In this document: positions 1 to 10,770 of the stretch, one piece after another
Numbering within the stretch: the stretch's first letter is position 1
Layout of the letters: each line of letters starts with the position of its first letter
Translations under genes and position numbers: made by a program
Source of the DNA: Dugong dugon
Taxonomy: Eukaryota > Chordata > Mammalia > Sirenia > Dugongidae
Length of the DNA: 64,000 nt
Assembly (NCBI GenBank): GCA_030035585.1
Contig: CM057480.1
Location: 4,891,001-4,955,000, forward strand
Reading direction: 5' to 3'
The notes under the pieces: generated by a model
Told to the model about the DNA's origin: nothing
The model's input: only the letters and a program-made list of their open reading frames with translations
Databases searched by the model: none

Positions 1-479
1 ATCATATATCTAGCTTAAGATGGAAGGGGAGAAAAATCAGCTAAAATGACTTGGCTGATGCAATGTGTATGAAATCTATTGAGGGAACAAGTTAAAAATT
101 ATATGTTATATCAGTTAAACTTGGAACAGAAAGTTTGTCCTCTTAAACCAGGCACTAGGTAACTCAGATGAATCTACTATTTTTTCCTCTTCCATTTAGG
201 ATTTGCGTGGAGACATATATTAAGACATCTCTCACACTGAGGTTAACATAGGTTTGACTGCAAATATCAATGTATCTGCATGATTAAACAAACATATGAT
301 TATCTTCAAAAGCATTTATTATATGAATGCATGGTACATAATTTTAAAAATTACTGGGTAAAGACCGTCATATTAAAAATGGATTAAGTATCAAGATTAT
401 CTATGGCATGCTCCCATTTTAATAATTTGTGACTTGGGCAAATTACATCAGTTGTGAATCTCAATGTCTTTATCTTCAA
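1..479. other. A/T-rich sequence, nothing recognised
   Basis: I see no gene, exon-like open frame or repeat that I can name here. The sequence is A/T-rich with short open frames only. Confidence 0.4.
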
Positions 480-1010
480 AAGGGAGTGTGGCCTCTCTGC
501 CCTCAGGCTTCTCTCCTCCAATCAACATCCTTTATACAATTACCAGAGTGATTTTTTAATAAATATACATCCAACCATATCACACAAAGAATTTTAAATC
601 CCTCAGTGACTCCCCATCTCAGCTAAAACGAGGTTCTATTCCCCAGAATGGTCTTACGACACCTTGTGATCTGGAACATACCCGTTTTATGCCCATCTTC
701 TCCTTACATCCACTTATATACTCTATCTCAGTCCTGTTGCAGTAGTAAGAATTGGCGATCATAACCTTTCTCTTTCTGAACATAGACATTTGCAAATGAA
801 CTGTCCTTCTCAACAACTCACTTGACAACCTCTTTCTCATCCTTCCTCTCCAAAACCTACCTATCCTGTATTTCAATACTTTCTTGAACATATTTGTATA
901 TACTTCCATTTTGGTACATATTATATATTAGTCTATGCATAATTCTTCTCCACTAGACTTTAAGTTCCCTTTAGAGCAAAAACAATGTTCCATCCATCTG
1001 GATAGCACAT
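480..1010 (+). repeat. Old LINE-derived repeat (L2 or LINE-1 3'-end type)
   Basis: The stretch reads like the pyrimidine-rich 3' portion of an ancient mammalian LINE: a phrase on complete lysis of 'ccatctcagctaaaacgagg' type near 610-635, then a 'ctagactttaagttcccttt' phrase near 953-972. That closing phrase resembles L2 3' ends. A 96-codon frame on the minus strand at 619-909 is a chance frame. The family assignment is from memory and the copy is very diverged. Confidence 0.4.
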
Positions 1011-1189
1011 GGTGTCAGAAAGAGTGGATTACTCATTCTATTATTTGAGTAATTCAAAAGTAACAAATAGGTATCTTAAATTGAGTTCTAACTACCAAGC
1101 TAACCATTTCAGAAAAAACCTATTTGGTCTAAAAAGCAACTAGAGAAAATAGAATGGATACTAAAAAAATACTCAGTTGAACTAAAATT

Positions 1190-1560
1190 AAATAGGAATG
1201 AAGCAGGAAAAAACATGGACAAATAGAATACAGAGAACAAGGAGGCAGACTTAAGTTCAACCATATAATAATCACCTTATATATAAGTGAACTGAACACT
1301 CAAAAAGATTTTCTGAATGGATAAAAGCAAGACTATATGCAGTGTACAAGAGACATATTTCTCATATTAAGGCAGAGGTGGGTTAAAGATAAATAATAAT
1401 AAAGATAATGCAATACAAATTCAACTCTAAGCATAAGGAAGCTGGTGTGGCTATATTCATATCAGATAAAGTAGACTTCAAGACAAGCAGTATGAATGAC
1501 CAGGGATAAAAAGGGTCATTTATCCGATAAGAGTCGTTTCAATAAGAAAACTAAGTTCAG
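1190..1560 (+). mobile_element. LINE-1 ORF2 endonuclease-region remnant
   Basis: Phrases typical of the LINE-1 ORF2 endonuclease region follow in the right order: a 'gaatggataaaagcaagac...atatgcagtgtacaagagac' segment, then 'gctggtgtggctatattcat', then 'gataaagtagacttcaaga'. The frame is broken throughout, so this is an ancient fossil without coding capacity. No target duplication was found. Confidence 0.7.
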
Positions 1561-1737
1561 CAAGTGTGAGAATTATAAGCAGCAAGTTGGGTGTGAAACG
1601 CTATCTGCAGGAACCCGATATCCATTCTACGCACTATGCTGTACTACCTCACAATGAACATATCAATAAATGAAGTAATGAATGAACAAATATGGTCTCT
1701 AGGGTCTTTATTATATCCTAAATCTCAGGAATGGGCT

Positions 1738-1850
1738 CAAGTATAACCACGATTATGGACATGGCACAGGACCGGGCAGTGTTTCGTTCTGTGGTACACA
1801 GGGTCGCTAGGAGTCAGAAGTGACTCAACAGCACCTAACAACAACAAAAA
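1738..1850 (+). mobile_element. RTE LINE, 3'-terminal fragment
   Basis: This is only the last ~110 bp of the afrotherian RTE element, recognisable from 'cagtgtttcgttctg' and the closing 'gcacctaacaacaacaa' tail. It matches the ends of the longer copies ending near 16187, 22226 and 47143. It is severely 5'-truncated, as is usual for LINE insertions. Confidence 0.85.
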
Positions 1851-1855
1851 CAAAT

Positions 1856-2654
1856 CTCAGGAGTTTCTTTTCATTTCAGTCTGTTTCCAAAGTGCCCCTG
1901 ATAGTAGGATCTCTATTGTCAATGGGACTTTAGAAGTTCTAGAATCCCACATATATCAGATGGTTCCTGGTGATGGCAGTTAGTTGGCAACAGTTGGTCC
2001 TTTGTTGGTTTAATGATTTTCTTTCTCACAATTTTGACGTCTTCATAGCTGTAGTAGAATAAAGAGCTGCAAGTAGTGTCTATTTTTAGAAAGGCAGAGC
2101 TAAGCTTCAGACATCCTTTAGCATTACTAATTTCAAACATTTTAACATTTGTTGATTTAATGAAACATCTGCTACTGAAGATGACACAGTCAAATGGATT
2201 TGCTCTAGTACTAGACTAAGTAGGGGAAGTAAGATGGTCAAGAGAAACCAGATGAAGCATTTTTATTTGTAAAAGTGTTTTGAATCTGGCGTACCAGCAG
2301 TACCAGGTACATGAGCATTAGTTGATATAAGCTCAGAATAAGAAAGCTTTGTTGCACGTGGAGGTACATAACACTACCTGCTGAAAATGCCAATCACCAT
2401 TTCTCTCTCTTGAACTTCCGTTAAACCTATATCACTAAAATGTTGGAGCATCCTTCGTGAAGTATGGAAACTTGCCAGCCTCCTCATGTTCGTGATGATC
2501 AACTTCAATGTTACAAATGTCCTTTTAATGTCCAAAATTCCAAACGCTCTGGAATCAATTTCCCCATTCCTAGAATCCTAGCCTCACTGTTACTGTCATT
2601 CAAGTTTTATACAGGGAAACAATGTGACATTGTCATTAAGTGGCCAGATCTTTG
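1856..2654. other. No recognised element
   Basis: No repeat or exon was recognised. Short frames, such as 73 codons on the minus strand at 1919-2140, show no domain or motif. Confidence 0.4.
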
Positions 2655-2850
2655 AACCAGAGAGATCTGAGTTTGATTCCCAGTTCTGCCATTTACTACC
2701 GGTGTGCCCTTCTGCTAGCCATTAACTCCTCTAAGCTTCAGCTTCCTTCTCTGTAAAATGGCCACTATAATACTTATATCAAAGTAGACAGATGAGAGAA
2801 TTTGAGTGCATAGCATAGTGGCCAACACCAAGAAAGCACTCAACCCACGG
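2655..2850 (+). repeat. MIR SINE
   Basis: The order of landmarks fits the ancient tRNA-derived MIR: 'gtttgattcccagttctgcc', a 'taactcctctaagc' core, 'ctctgtaaaatggccac', then a weak 'gaaagcactcaa' tail. It is heavily diverged. Confidence 0.75.
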
Positions 2851-3640
2851 TAGTCTGAAACATGGAGGTAGAATGAAAAGGACTCAGCGTGTTATGATCA
2901 CTTGTCGGTGTGTTCCTGATGTGGAAATGCCCCAGGGCATGACTGGCCAGACCACCTATGGTAGCGAAGTTGCTCCCCTCTCACTTGGGGTGTGTTTCCC
3001 CAACTTCTGCAAAAATGTTTTTGCTGCACACTGACCTTGGAACACAACGTTTTGGAAAATGGATAAATCAACACGAAACAAAAGAATCTGAGGTTTGCTT
3101 TTAGGAAGAAAGTTGCAAGAAGCCTCAAAATTTAATTACTTTCAGTCATGGACAGAAAAAACGTGGGAGAACTTGGATGTTCCACAAGTGGAAAAAAAAA
3201 TCTCAGAAACTTAAAAAATCAAAATTCATTCTGGAAGTGCATGAAGTTAACTATCATTCCATTATTCCTGCAGCATTGGAGACAGTGAAGCATTTTCATC
3301 AAGCTGGAAAATAAGGAACTATGGAAGACCAAGACAGCACCTTGGCCACAGCATCCCTTTGTGCCCATGGTCTTCTTACGACTCAGTGAAATGGTCTGTT
3401 CATTTTGACACTCTGCCATCTTTAACTGATTCTTACACACTTTCTTATTATCCAATTACATAATATTGCAGGTTTTTCTGATTGCGGTATTTTTCTTGAT
3501 AACTGTTTCATATATATTAAATGACAGTTTCCCTTTTGATCTTTCTAACAGCCTTGTCTCTCTCTTTCTCACTCTCTCCTTCGTATTACAACATCTCTCA
3601 TCTTATCTTGTCCGGTATCCATCAAAGCGTTTGTGATGGG
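2851..3640. other. No recognised element
   Basis: No named repeat was recognised. Minus-strand frames of 76 and 78 codons (2898-3128, 3219-3455) have no recognisable domain. Confidence 0.4.
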
Positions 3641-3910
3641 TGTCTTACCTTCCTAGTGCTGTTGTAACAGAAATACCACATATGGGTAGCTTTAAAGAAC
3701 ACACATTTATTTTCTTACAGTTCAGAAGGCTAGAAGTCCAAATTCAGGGCACTGACTCTAGGGGAAGGCTCGCTCTCTCTCTCTGTCTCTCTCTCTGTCT
3801 CTGTCTCTCTGTCTCTCTCTCTCTCGCTCTCTCTCTCTCTCTCCCTCTCTCTCTGTCTCTCTCTGTCTCTCTCTCTCTCTGTCTCTCTCTCTGTCTCTCT
3901 CGCTCTCTCT

Positions 3911-3961
<51 letters not shown>

Positions 3962-4045
3962 TCTGTCTGTCTCTCTCTCTCTCTCTCCCTCTCTCTGTCT
4001 CTCTCTCTCTCCCTCTCTCCCTCTCTCTGTCTCTCTCTCTCTCTG

Positions 4046-4077
<32 letters not shown>

Positions 4078-4083
4078 TCTCTG

Positions 4084-4117
<34 letters not shown>

Positions 4118-4403
4118 TCTCTCTCGGCTCTGGGAAAAGATCATTGTGTCTTTCAGCATTCCTTGGTTTCCTGGAGATCTTCACGTGGTGTAGCACCTAT
4201 CTTCCCCCCATTTGTGTTTGCTTGTCTCTGCGCCTGGGCTACTCCTTGTAACTCAGAAGTGATTAGGTTTTGGACACATGCCCTCTGACACAGTCTTACT
4301 GACATAACAAAGAAATCCCTATTCCCAAATAGGATTACCTTGATAGGTACAAGGGTTAGGATTCCAACACTTACTTTACAGAGGCATAATTCAATCCATA
4401 ACA
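3641..4403 (-). mobile_element. Solo LTR (MaLR/ERVL-like) with expanded CT/TCTG array
   Basis: The element runs TGTCTTACC...AATCCATAACA. On the minus strand it therefore starts TGTTATGGATTGAATTATG and ends in TAAGACA, a MaLR-like LTR layout. It shares phrases such as 'ctgttgtaacagaaatacca' and 'aagtccaaattcagggc' with the LTRs at 58295-58802 and 41005-41482. A long pyrimidine microsatellite (about 3770-4125) sits inside it and accounts for its greater length. I see no clear target-site duplication and no internal proviral sequence. Confidence 0.75.
3770..4125. repeat. (CT)n / (TCTCTG)n microsatellite, about 355 bp
   Basis: Nearly uninterrupted TC dinucleotides are punctuated by TCTG, TCGC and CCCTC variants. 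The 203-codon plus frame (Ser/Leu/Val/Cys-rich) and the 150- and 133-codon minus frames (Arg/Glu-rich) over it are simple-repeat translations and not genes. The purine/pyrimidine strand asymmetry could support H-DNA. Confidence 0.97.
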
Positions 4404-4654
4404 GACAGCCTCAGGTATCTCCTTAATTTAAGCTCGTTTTCAAAACACTCAGTTCTTCTCCTGAATGTATCCTGGGTCTGAGAAAGACAAAAACACTCTG
4501 TATTTTCCCATTTGACTCTAAGTCCCTTATTACCTTGTCTCAGCATTTCTCCACTTCCTGAAAAGCAGAAGGAAAAAAATAAGAAAACACCTCACTCTGG
4601 AACATTTCTTCTCCTCACTCTTTCCCTTTGGGCAAGCCGATGTTGTTATAAAAA

Positions 4655-4785
4655 CATGGCTTTGAAATCAGAGAGACCTCAGCTGAGATACTGCTTCCTT
4701 CACTAAATAACATGCTGCCATGGAGAAGTCACTTAACCTCTCTGCATCCTGTGTTGTTCATCAGTAAATTTTAAGGACTGATTAC
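4655..4785 (+). repeat. MIR SINE fragment
   Basis: The MIR core phrase 'gagaagtcacttaacctctc' is followed by a degraded 'catcagtaaa' tail. It lies immediately before the palindromic element at 4789. Confidence 0.7.
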
Positions 4786-4788
4786 CCT

Positions 4789-4997
4789 ATTTTTACTCAA
4801 ATAACACACACTGTCTATGTTTGTTTGCCAACCACTCCCTCCCCTGCCTATGAGGTATTTTTTGTAAGTGCCGCTATGCTAATTATTTTTACATGTTTTG
4901 GTAAAAAATTAGCATAGTGGCACTTACGAAAATACCGAGGGAGGGAGGACGAGGTTGACAAACAAACATAGAAGGCACACATCATTTGTGTAAAAAT
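4789..4997. mobile_element. Palindromic MITE-like element, copy 1
   Basis: The left arm (4789-4890) and right arm (about 4901-4997) are near-perfect reverse complements around a short centre, 'acatgttttg'. Matching blocks include 'tctatgtttgtttgccaacc' against 'gttgacaaacaaacatagaa', and 'gtgccgctatgctaatt' against 'aattagcatagtggcac'. Termini are ATTTTTAC and GTAAAAAT. It has no coding capacity and resembles a non-autonomous DNA transposon of about 205 bp. A second copy lies at 37741-37946. I cannot name the superfamily. Confidence 0.8.
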
Positions 4998-4999
4998 GC

Positions 5000-5759
5000 A
5001 TTATATAATTTATATGAAAGGACCTGGAGCTATGTGTGATATATGGGAGGTACTTAAGAAACATGAGTTCCCTTACTCAGAGCTTTATTTCCTCAGTCAT
5101 GTACCTGTTTAACTCTGACCATCAGAGATGAAACTCCTATTGCAAAAATCTATTTATGTCTTGAGGACCTGTTCATTCCCTTCTGTCGTTGAGGGCTTTC
5201 GAATTATAGTGGTTTTCAGTACTGATATCAGAGAACATTCATAAAGAATAAGATTCTGTGATGATCATGGAGGGTTATCATGCAGAAATAAGGGAAGCAC
5301 GGAAAATCAGGGGCCTTCTTGCCCAGACCACCATTACTAACTACCAGAGTATAGCTACAAAAGCTCAGCCAAAGACGCAAATGCTCTTTAAGTGAAAACT
5401 GGAGACAGTTACCCTGCCTACTCTAGTGTCCTCTCTAATGAATAAAGAGGAAAGTGAAATTGCATCTTTGCCCCCTGCTGACAACGGCTGTGCTCCCATC
5501 AGGCCCAATGACCTGAGTGAGCCCTTACTGCTGAAATGAGATGACAAAGGAACGCAAATCAGTGATTTTTCGTAAAGGTGTGCAGGAGCAGCAAGACCTG
5601 CATTCATCTTCTAGGTGACAGAAAATGCAAATTAATAATTAGAGCTGGTGCCTCCTCCATCACCACGCAGGTCAACGCTGCAATCATCAGCAGAAAACAG
5701 AACTTCTATTTATATAAAAGGGCACTGGAGATGATCTAGTCTCCATTATGAGTTATACC
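5000..5759. other. No recognised element
   Basis: No named repeat or exon was recognised. An 80-codon minus frame (5365-5607) has no motif. Confidence 0.4.
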
Positions 5760-5763
5760 TACT

Positions 5764-6200
5764 GTCTTAGTTTAGATTCTCCCAGAAGCAAATGCAGACA
5801 CCATGATTAAAGTGCAAAAAGTTTGCTTGGGAAGCCAAGGCAACTCCGGTAGGGAGAAGGGGAGGTGGCGGAGAGAAGGGCAGGTAACCTGTGAAGGCTG
5901 CCTTACAAAATCAGCTACCACAGTGAGCAACAGGAGCTTAATCCCCTGGGGAAATCAACTATTCTGCCCAAGGGGTGAGGGAGCTGCAGTATATAGACCC
6001 CACACCCACTGGTCATTGATTACTGGCTGCTCCTAGAAAGATACTAAGTCCTAGGCACCTCTAACCTGCCAAGGGCATGAGCAAAGTGGATTCTGGAAAC
6101 CCAAGGGCATCCCTACAACAAAAATGCAGGGGTGTCCACTGGAACCTGGACTGGAGAGCATGACCAGAGGTGATATGGGCAGAACACGGGCTACGTCTGC
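5764..6200. repeat. Unnamed diverged interspersed repeat, copy A
   Basis: The opening 'tagattctcccagaagcaaa' and the later 'tttgcttgggaagcc' resemble the openings of the stretches at 12650-12960 and 17190-17640, which suggests a shared old repeat. The family is not identified. The 77-codon frame at 5803-6036 is not a convincing gene. Confidence 0.35.
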
Positions 6201-6439
6201 TGTACCTACTAAACATTTTACAAGGGATTTTCCTCGAACTGCCTATGTTCTTAAAGATGTAAGGCTTAAAGCTGTAAACTAAAGCTACAGCTTCTGTTAA
6301 ATTATTTTATGAACTTCATGTTGAAATATTTCATAATAATACAAATTGTAACATAAAATAATAAAAGTAAAAGTTGATTTTAGTCACTATATCCAGCCTG
6401 GTTTTAGGTTAGTTACTGCCTTACTGTTAAGGTCTGCTG

Positions 6440-6560
6440 GGAAAAGTGCAGTGCTAAGTGGCAGAAGACTTGGGTTCTAGTCCTGTAATGTACCTTCAGA
6501 GACAGCTGTGTGACCTTGGAGAATTAACTTAAATGCCCAGTCTCAGTGCCTGACCTCTTG
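6440..6560 (+). repeat. MIR SINE fragment
   Basis: MIR-like order: 'cttgggttctagtcctg', 'agctgtgtgaccttggagaa', then 'ttaacttaaatgcccagtct'. Confidence 0.65.
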
Positions 6561-6659
6561 CAATTTCAAAGAATGTTTCAATCTCAAGACTTACATCACT
6601 CTGTGGCTGTAAAATTGTCGTGAGCCCTTTAGAAAATGGGAGAAATTATGGACTCAGAA

Positions 6660-6790
6660 CTTTATCAGTTATCAACATGAATGACTCCCCCATTCCCTAC
6701 AAAATAAAGTCCAAATTTCTCATCTGGATAGTCAAGAGCTTCCCTCCCTACATGAAAATACTCCTAACCTTGCTTTTGAACTTGACTTGC
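6660..6790 (+). repeat. Old LINE-like fragment
   Basis: The segment containing 'ctacaaaataaagtccaaat' resembles the purine/pyrimidine pattern of ancient LINE 3' ends also seen near 610 and 37440. The identification is weak. Confidence 0.3.
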
Positions 6791-6792
6791 TC

Positions 6793-6796
<4 letters not shown>

Positions 6797-6827
<31 letters not shown>

Positions 6828-6976
6828 CCACTCTAGAAAACTCATGGCAACCCTATGTGTACAGAGAAGGATTTTCAAGGCTATGACCTTTCAGAGAGGT
6901 CTGTCTTCCGAGATGCCTCTGGCTAAGTTCAATCTGCCAACTTTTCTGCTAGTAGTCAAACCACCCAGGAGTCCAA
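6797..6976 (-). mobile_element. Afrotherian tRNA-type SINE, old diverged subtype
   Basis: It opens on the plus strand with 28 A residues (6797-6824), equal to a T-run at the SINE's own 3' end. Diverged SINE blocks follow: 'catggcaaccctatgtg', 'ggattttcaaggctatgacc', 'gatgcctctgg' and 'ccacccaggagtcc'. The last block is the reverse of the tRNA-derived head. Confidence 0.75.
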
Positions 6977-7149
6977 ATTGACTGGACCACAACTAACAAT
7001 AAGGCTAGCAAAGCTAGTGTAAACATTGTTTGTCAATCCTATTAAGTCCTTCCTTAACTCCGTGTCTTTACGTATGAAAAGCATAGTATAATAAAGACAT
7101 TAAGATGCACTCTGAAGACATATTGCCCAACACATACCAACTGTTACAT

Positions 7150-7345
7150 AACGTCTAACAGGCAAGTGATTTTTTTCCCTCTGTGCCTGTGTTTTCTCAT
7201 CTGTAACAAGGGATAATTAATTGTATCTACATCGTAAATTGTTAAGAAGATTAGATATTTAAATCAGATAATAAATATGTAAATAGTTGTAGAACAGTGC
7301 CTGGCACATTGTAAGCACATTTTTAGCATTTGCTAATATAGAGCA
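7150..7345 (+). repeat. MIR SINE
   Basis: Landmarks are 'ttttctcatctgtaacaag', 'gttaagaagattagat' and 'acagtgcctggcacattgta', the MIR core-to-tail order. Confidence 0.8.
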
Positions 7346-7880
7346 TTCCCTGTAAGAATACATTCCTCCCCTCTCCCCTCCCCTGCCCCCAGCACAGCTC
7401 ATCCTAAATCGGACCTCCGCAAAGCTTCCCCCATTTCAGTTCAAGCTTGGGAATAACCCTTTCCTCTGAGCTTTTGTGGAACAGATGATCAGTTCCAGTT
7501 TTTTGGCATGCATGATGATGACACACATGGCTCTTGATCATTCTGTCCCTAGGTGAAATGCTTTCTTTAGATTCCCGCTCCCTCCTTGATTTGCCCCTGC
7601 CTCCCTAGCCTCTTCTTTCCCATCTCCTGTACGAATTCCTTCTGTCTTTCCAATCTCTGAACACTGTAGTATCCCAGTTCTCCAACCACTGACTTTTCCA
7701 CTCTACTAACTCATTCCTGGGGCAATTGCATCTCTTAGTGACAAAACAAGAAACAAAGCAAACAAAACTTGGTCAGTACCTCCCCAGTTTACATCTAGAG
7801 CACACACCAGTATAGGACATCTCAAACGTATCGTGTCAATAACCAAACGCAAGGTTTTGCTCCCGTCCCTACTCCCTTCA
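7346..7880. other. C/T-rich sequence, nothing recognised
   Basis: The stretch is pyrimidine-rich. I recognise no repeat or exon. Confidence 0.4.
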
Positions 7881-8695
7881 CAGCCTTTATGAGCTTCGCA
7901 AATAGCAACTTCAGTTCTTCCGTTTGTCTAGACCCAAAACCTTTGAGTCATTCCCAATTCCTATTTTTCTCCCAAACTCTATAGCAAATCCATCAACAAA
8001 TCCTGATGCTTCCACCTTTAAAATAAAGATGTAAAACCTAGCCTCTCCCCTTGTTACCACCCTGGTCCTACAGCCACCACCTTCTCCTTCTGGATCACTA
8101 GTCTCTTTGCTTATTTGCCCCCCACCCTCACCTCTACCCCATTCTTCAACAGGATCCAGAGAAGTGTTTTTCAAGCTTCAGCTAGATCACGTCAGTCCTC
8201 TGCTAAAACATTCTGGCGCATTCCAAAGCTTCCAGGGCAATAGCCAAGGTCCCAGCCATGCTGCAGGGCTCTGCCTGGTGTGGCCATTTGACTCTGATCC
8301 CGTCTCCTCCCTCTTCTCCTGCTCCACTCCCTTCCCACGCTGACCTCCTTGCTGATCCTTGACTCTGCCACGCACACCCCCCACTCATTTCCTGTGCATC
8401 TGTTTTCTCTGCCTAAAGCACCTTTCCCCTCACATCCCTGCCTTTCTCCTCCTTTCCTTCTGACTTCTCAAGTGTCCTTTATCACAGAGGCCTTCCCTGA
8501 CCACCCTCAGTCCTCCATATTCCTCTTTCTCTGCTCTGTTCTTCTTCGTAGCATTTATTAGCTTCTGCCACACTATACATTCTACTCGTCTGTTTACGGT
8601 CAGCCATTCTTCATTAAAAACTGAGCAGTAACTGTCTATTTTTGGCTCAGTGCTGTTCTCCAGCTTCTAGAATATTAGGCGCTTAACAGACATTT
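7881..8695 (+). repeat. Ancient LINE 3'-region repeat (L2 / old LINE-1 type)
   Basis: Typical phrases occur in order: 'aaatccatcaacaaatcctg', 'taccaccctggtcctacagc', 'gatcacgtcagtcctctgct', 'gaggccttccctgaccaccc', then a tail-like 'gcatttattagcttctg'. These are a familiar arrangement of mammal-wide LINE 3' sequence. Overlapping frames of 61-87 codons on both strands are chance frames in G/C-richer sequence. Confidence 0.6.
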
Positions 8696-8698
8696 GGG

Positions 8699-8990
8699 GA
8701 GGCGTAGGCAGTTCACTGGTAGAATTCTCATTTTCCATGAAGGAGAGACTCGGCCTCCATTTCCAGGCAATGTACTTAAACTGCAGCCACCACCTGTCTA
8801 TCAGTAGAAGCTTGCTGTTGCTATGATGCTAAACAGGTTTCAGCACAGCAGCCAGACTAAGAAAGACCTGGTGCTCTACTTCCAAAAATAAGCTAATGAA
8901 AACTCTATGGATCACAATGGTCCGATCCCACAGTACGTGGGGTTGCCATGAGTCGGGGCTGATGTGACAGCAGCTAACAGCAACAATAAA
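8699..8990 (+). mobile_element. tRNA-Gly-like SINE with an RTE-derived body
   Basis: The head (about 8699-8770) resembles tRNA-Gly. 'gcagttcactggtagaattc' matches the A-box side (gttcagtggtagaattctc in the tRNA), and a decayed B-box side follows. The body ('gctgttgctatgatgct', 'aggtttcagcacagcagcc', 'ctacttccaaaaata') corresponds to the 5' region of the RTE seen at 46073-46190 and, reversed, near 36480-36668. The end ('gggttgccatgagtcgg', 'cagctaacagcaacaa') is the RTE 3' module. This is a different family from the more abundant SINE in the window. Confidence 0.8.
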
Positions 8991-10177
8991 TATCTGTTTA
9001 GTAAATGAACCAGTACAAAATGCTCGATTTGTGTACATCAGAAAAAAAAAAATTTATTTAGGTTGAAAACTTCCACCCCCACCACCACCATCAAAACTGG
9101 TGCATTATCTCTGTCCTCATATTTGCAGTTCTTGGTGCCTAGTAGGAGCTTAATAAATGTTGGCATTGATGGTCAGAATCAGCCAGCAGACGATAAAGTC
9201 GCCTTAAGCTGAGCTAAACACTTTCTCCAAATGGCTTGGTTTAGTAGCATGAATTTTCAGCGAGGCAAAGGGATTATGCTTCCTACTGTGCATCTGCCTT
9301 GACGTTAGGCTGTAACACGGAGCAGTGTTTGTTTTTCTTAATTAACATAAAGCAGAAGATACTAGGTGAACGGCAGTAGTCAGCATCAAAGCTCTCAGCA
9401 GTCTTCCCGCGGGCTCAACTGTTCTTATCAGTTTTAAATATTCTCCTGAACCTCACTGTAATCATCACGCCACCCCGCTTCTCCTCCTGAGGAACTCTCT
9501 CAGGAATGGGTGGGGGCATCAAGGACACAAGAATCAGCAAGATCATTCCTTGACTCAAGTAAACAACACTGAACAGTCAGTCAACTTTGCAACTCTCCCA
9601 GTGAAACCAGCTAGGGTCATGGTTTGCTTTGGATTCTCAACCTTTCTGTCTCCAGGAACAATCTGTGGCCAAAGGAGATGACATGTTCCAGCTCATCCCA
9701 TCAGGGCAGCCCTCTAGCTTCCAAAGGAGGAGCTGGGAGGTTCATTCCACTATCCTGTGCTTTCTACTACCTGATATGAGAAATGACCTTTTCGCAACCA
9801 GAGAGCTGGCTTTTCAGATGCAATACTACCGTTTTCAATCCTGAGAAAAGGAACTAGGTTGCGAACCCATCTAGTCATCAGAAGACTTTATTCTTAGGCT
9901 ATAAAGGAAAAAAGGCATTAGGAATCTGTGCTGTGATATTAGGCTGCAATAAAATAACTCTAAGGGGGCTAGTGAGAAATCTTTTATGATGCTTTGGGGA
10001 GTAAAATATTTGTTCTACTAGCAGGTTCCCAAAGTCAACCCCGGTGCTTTCATTTAGACTCTGAAGCCAAAATTCCTTGCTTGTGTTGATAGAAAAACAA
10101 ACAAGTGTGATGTAGTGGACATGCCTCTCTAATGGGAGTCAAAAAACCTGAGGCAAGTTCTCTTCTCCCAAAGAGCC
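8991..10177. other. Mostly unrecognised; LINE/MIR tail trace near 9127-9165
   Basis: A short 'cttggtgcctagtaggagct' + 'taataaatgttgg' piece resembles a MIR or L2 3' tail. Nothing else was recognised; the 71-codon frame at 9629-9844 shows no domain. Confidence 0.4.
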
Positions 10178-10251
10178 GATGGGTGGGTTCAAACTACCAA
10201 CCTTTCAGTTAGAGCCTGAGTGCTTAATTGTCGCGCCACCGGGGCTCCTTG
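10178..10251 (-). mobile_element. Afrotherian SINE head fragment
   Basis: 'gggtgggttcaaactaccaa', 'cctttcagttag' and 'cgccaccggggctcc' are the reversed tRNA-derived head. The rest of the element is missing or separated from the piece at 10258. Confidence 0.8.
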
Positions 10252-10257
10252 CAATTG

Positions 10258-10352
10258 CTCTTGTTGTTGTTGTTGATTGGTGCCAAGGAGTTGATTCTCA
10301 CTCACAGTGACCCTATATGACAGGGTAGAACTGCCTGTAGGTGAAACAGGAG
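10258..10352 (-). mobile_element. RTE/SINE 3'-tail fragment
   Basis: A reversed (AAC)n tail, 'ttgttgttgttg', leads into 'ttggtgccaaggagttgatt' and 'cacagtgaccctatatgaca', the shared RTE/SINE 3' module. It lies just beside the separate head fragment 10178-10251. The two may be parts of one rearranged insertion or two insertions. Confidence 0.7.
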
Positions 10353-10564
10353 CAGATTGCCAGGTATCATGCAATATGTGCTAATCTGCGTCTGTTCTGA
10401 TTAGCTGCAGTCACGCCCTAGCCATCCCTTCCAGAAAGGATTGTGGGCAACTCAGAAGGAAGGAACTTTGTCACGTTCATCTCCGTATCACCACTACTTA
10501 GCTTAATAAAGAATTTAGCAGACAACAGGTGCTCACGAAACAGCTGCAAAATTTTAACTCTGTA

Positions 10565-10770
10565 GTTGGTAGGGTGCTAAGTGTATTTCCATAAATGATC
10601 TCCTTTGTTTTACACAATAATGCTGAAATATGGGCATCATTGTACCCTTTCTGCAGGCAAGGAAACTGCCTAACGTTACTTGCTTAAAACCTGACAACTA
10701 ATAAATACTCTCATCCGTAGGATTCGCACTCAGCCTTCTGCCTCCAAATCCAATATTCTTCCCACGGTAT
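10565..10770 (-). repeat. MIR SINE
   Basis: Reversed MIR landmarks: 'agtgtatttccataaatgat' (tail side), 'ggcaaggaaactgcctaac' and 'ggattcgcactcagccttct'. Confidence 0.8.

Noticed and set aside
3640-4251. 203-codon plus frame and two Arg/Glu-rich minus frames
   Set aside because: They are translations of the CT/TCTG microsatellite inside an LTR.
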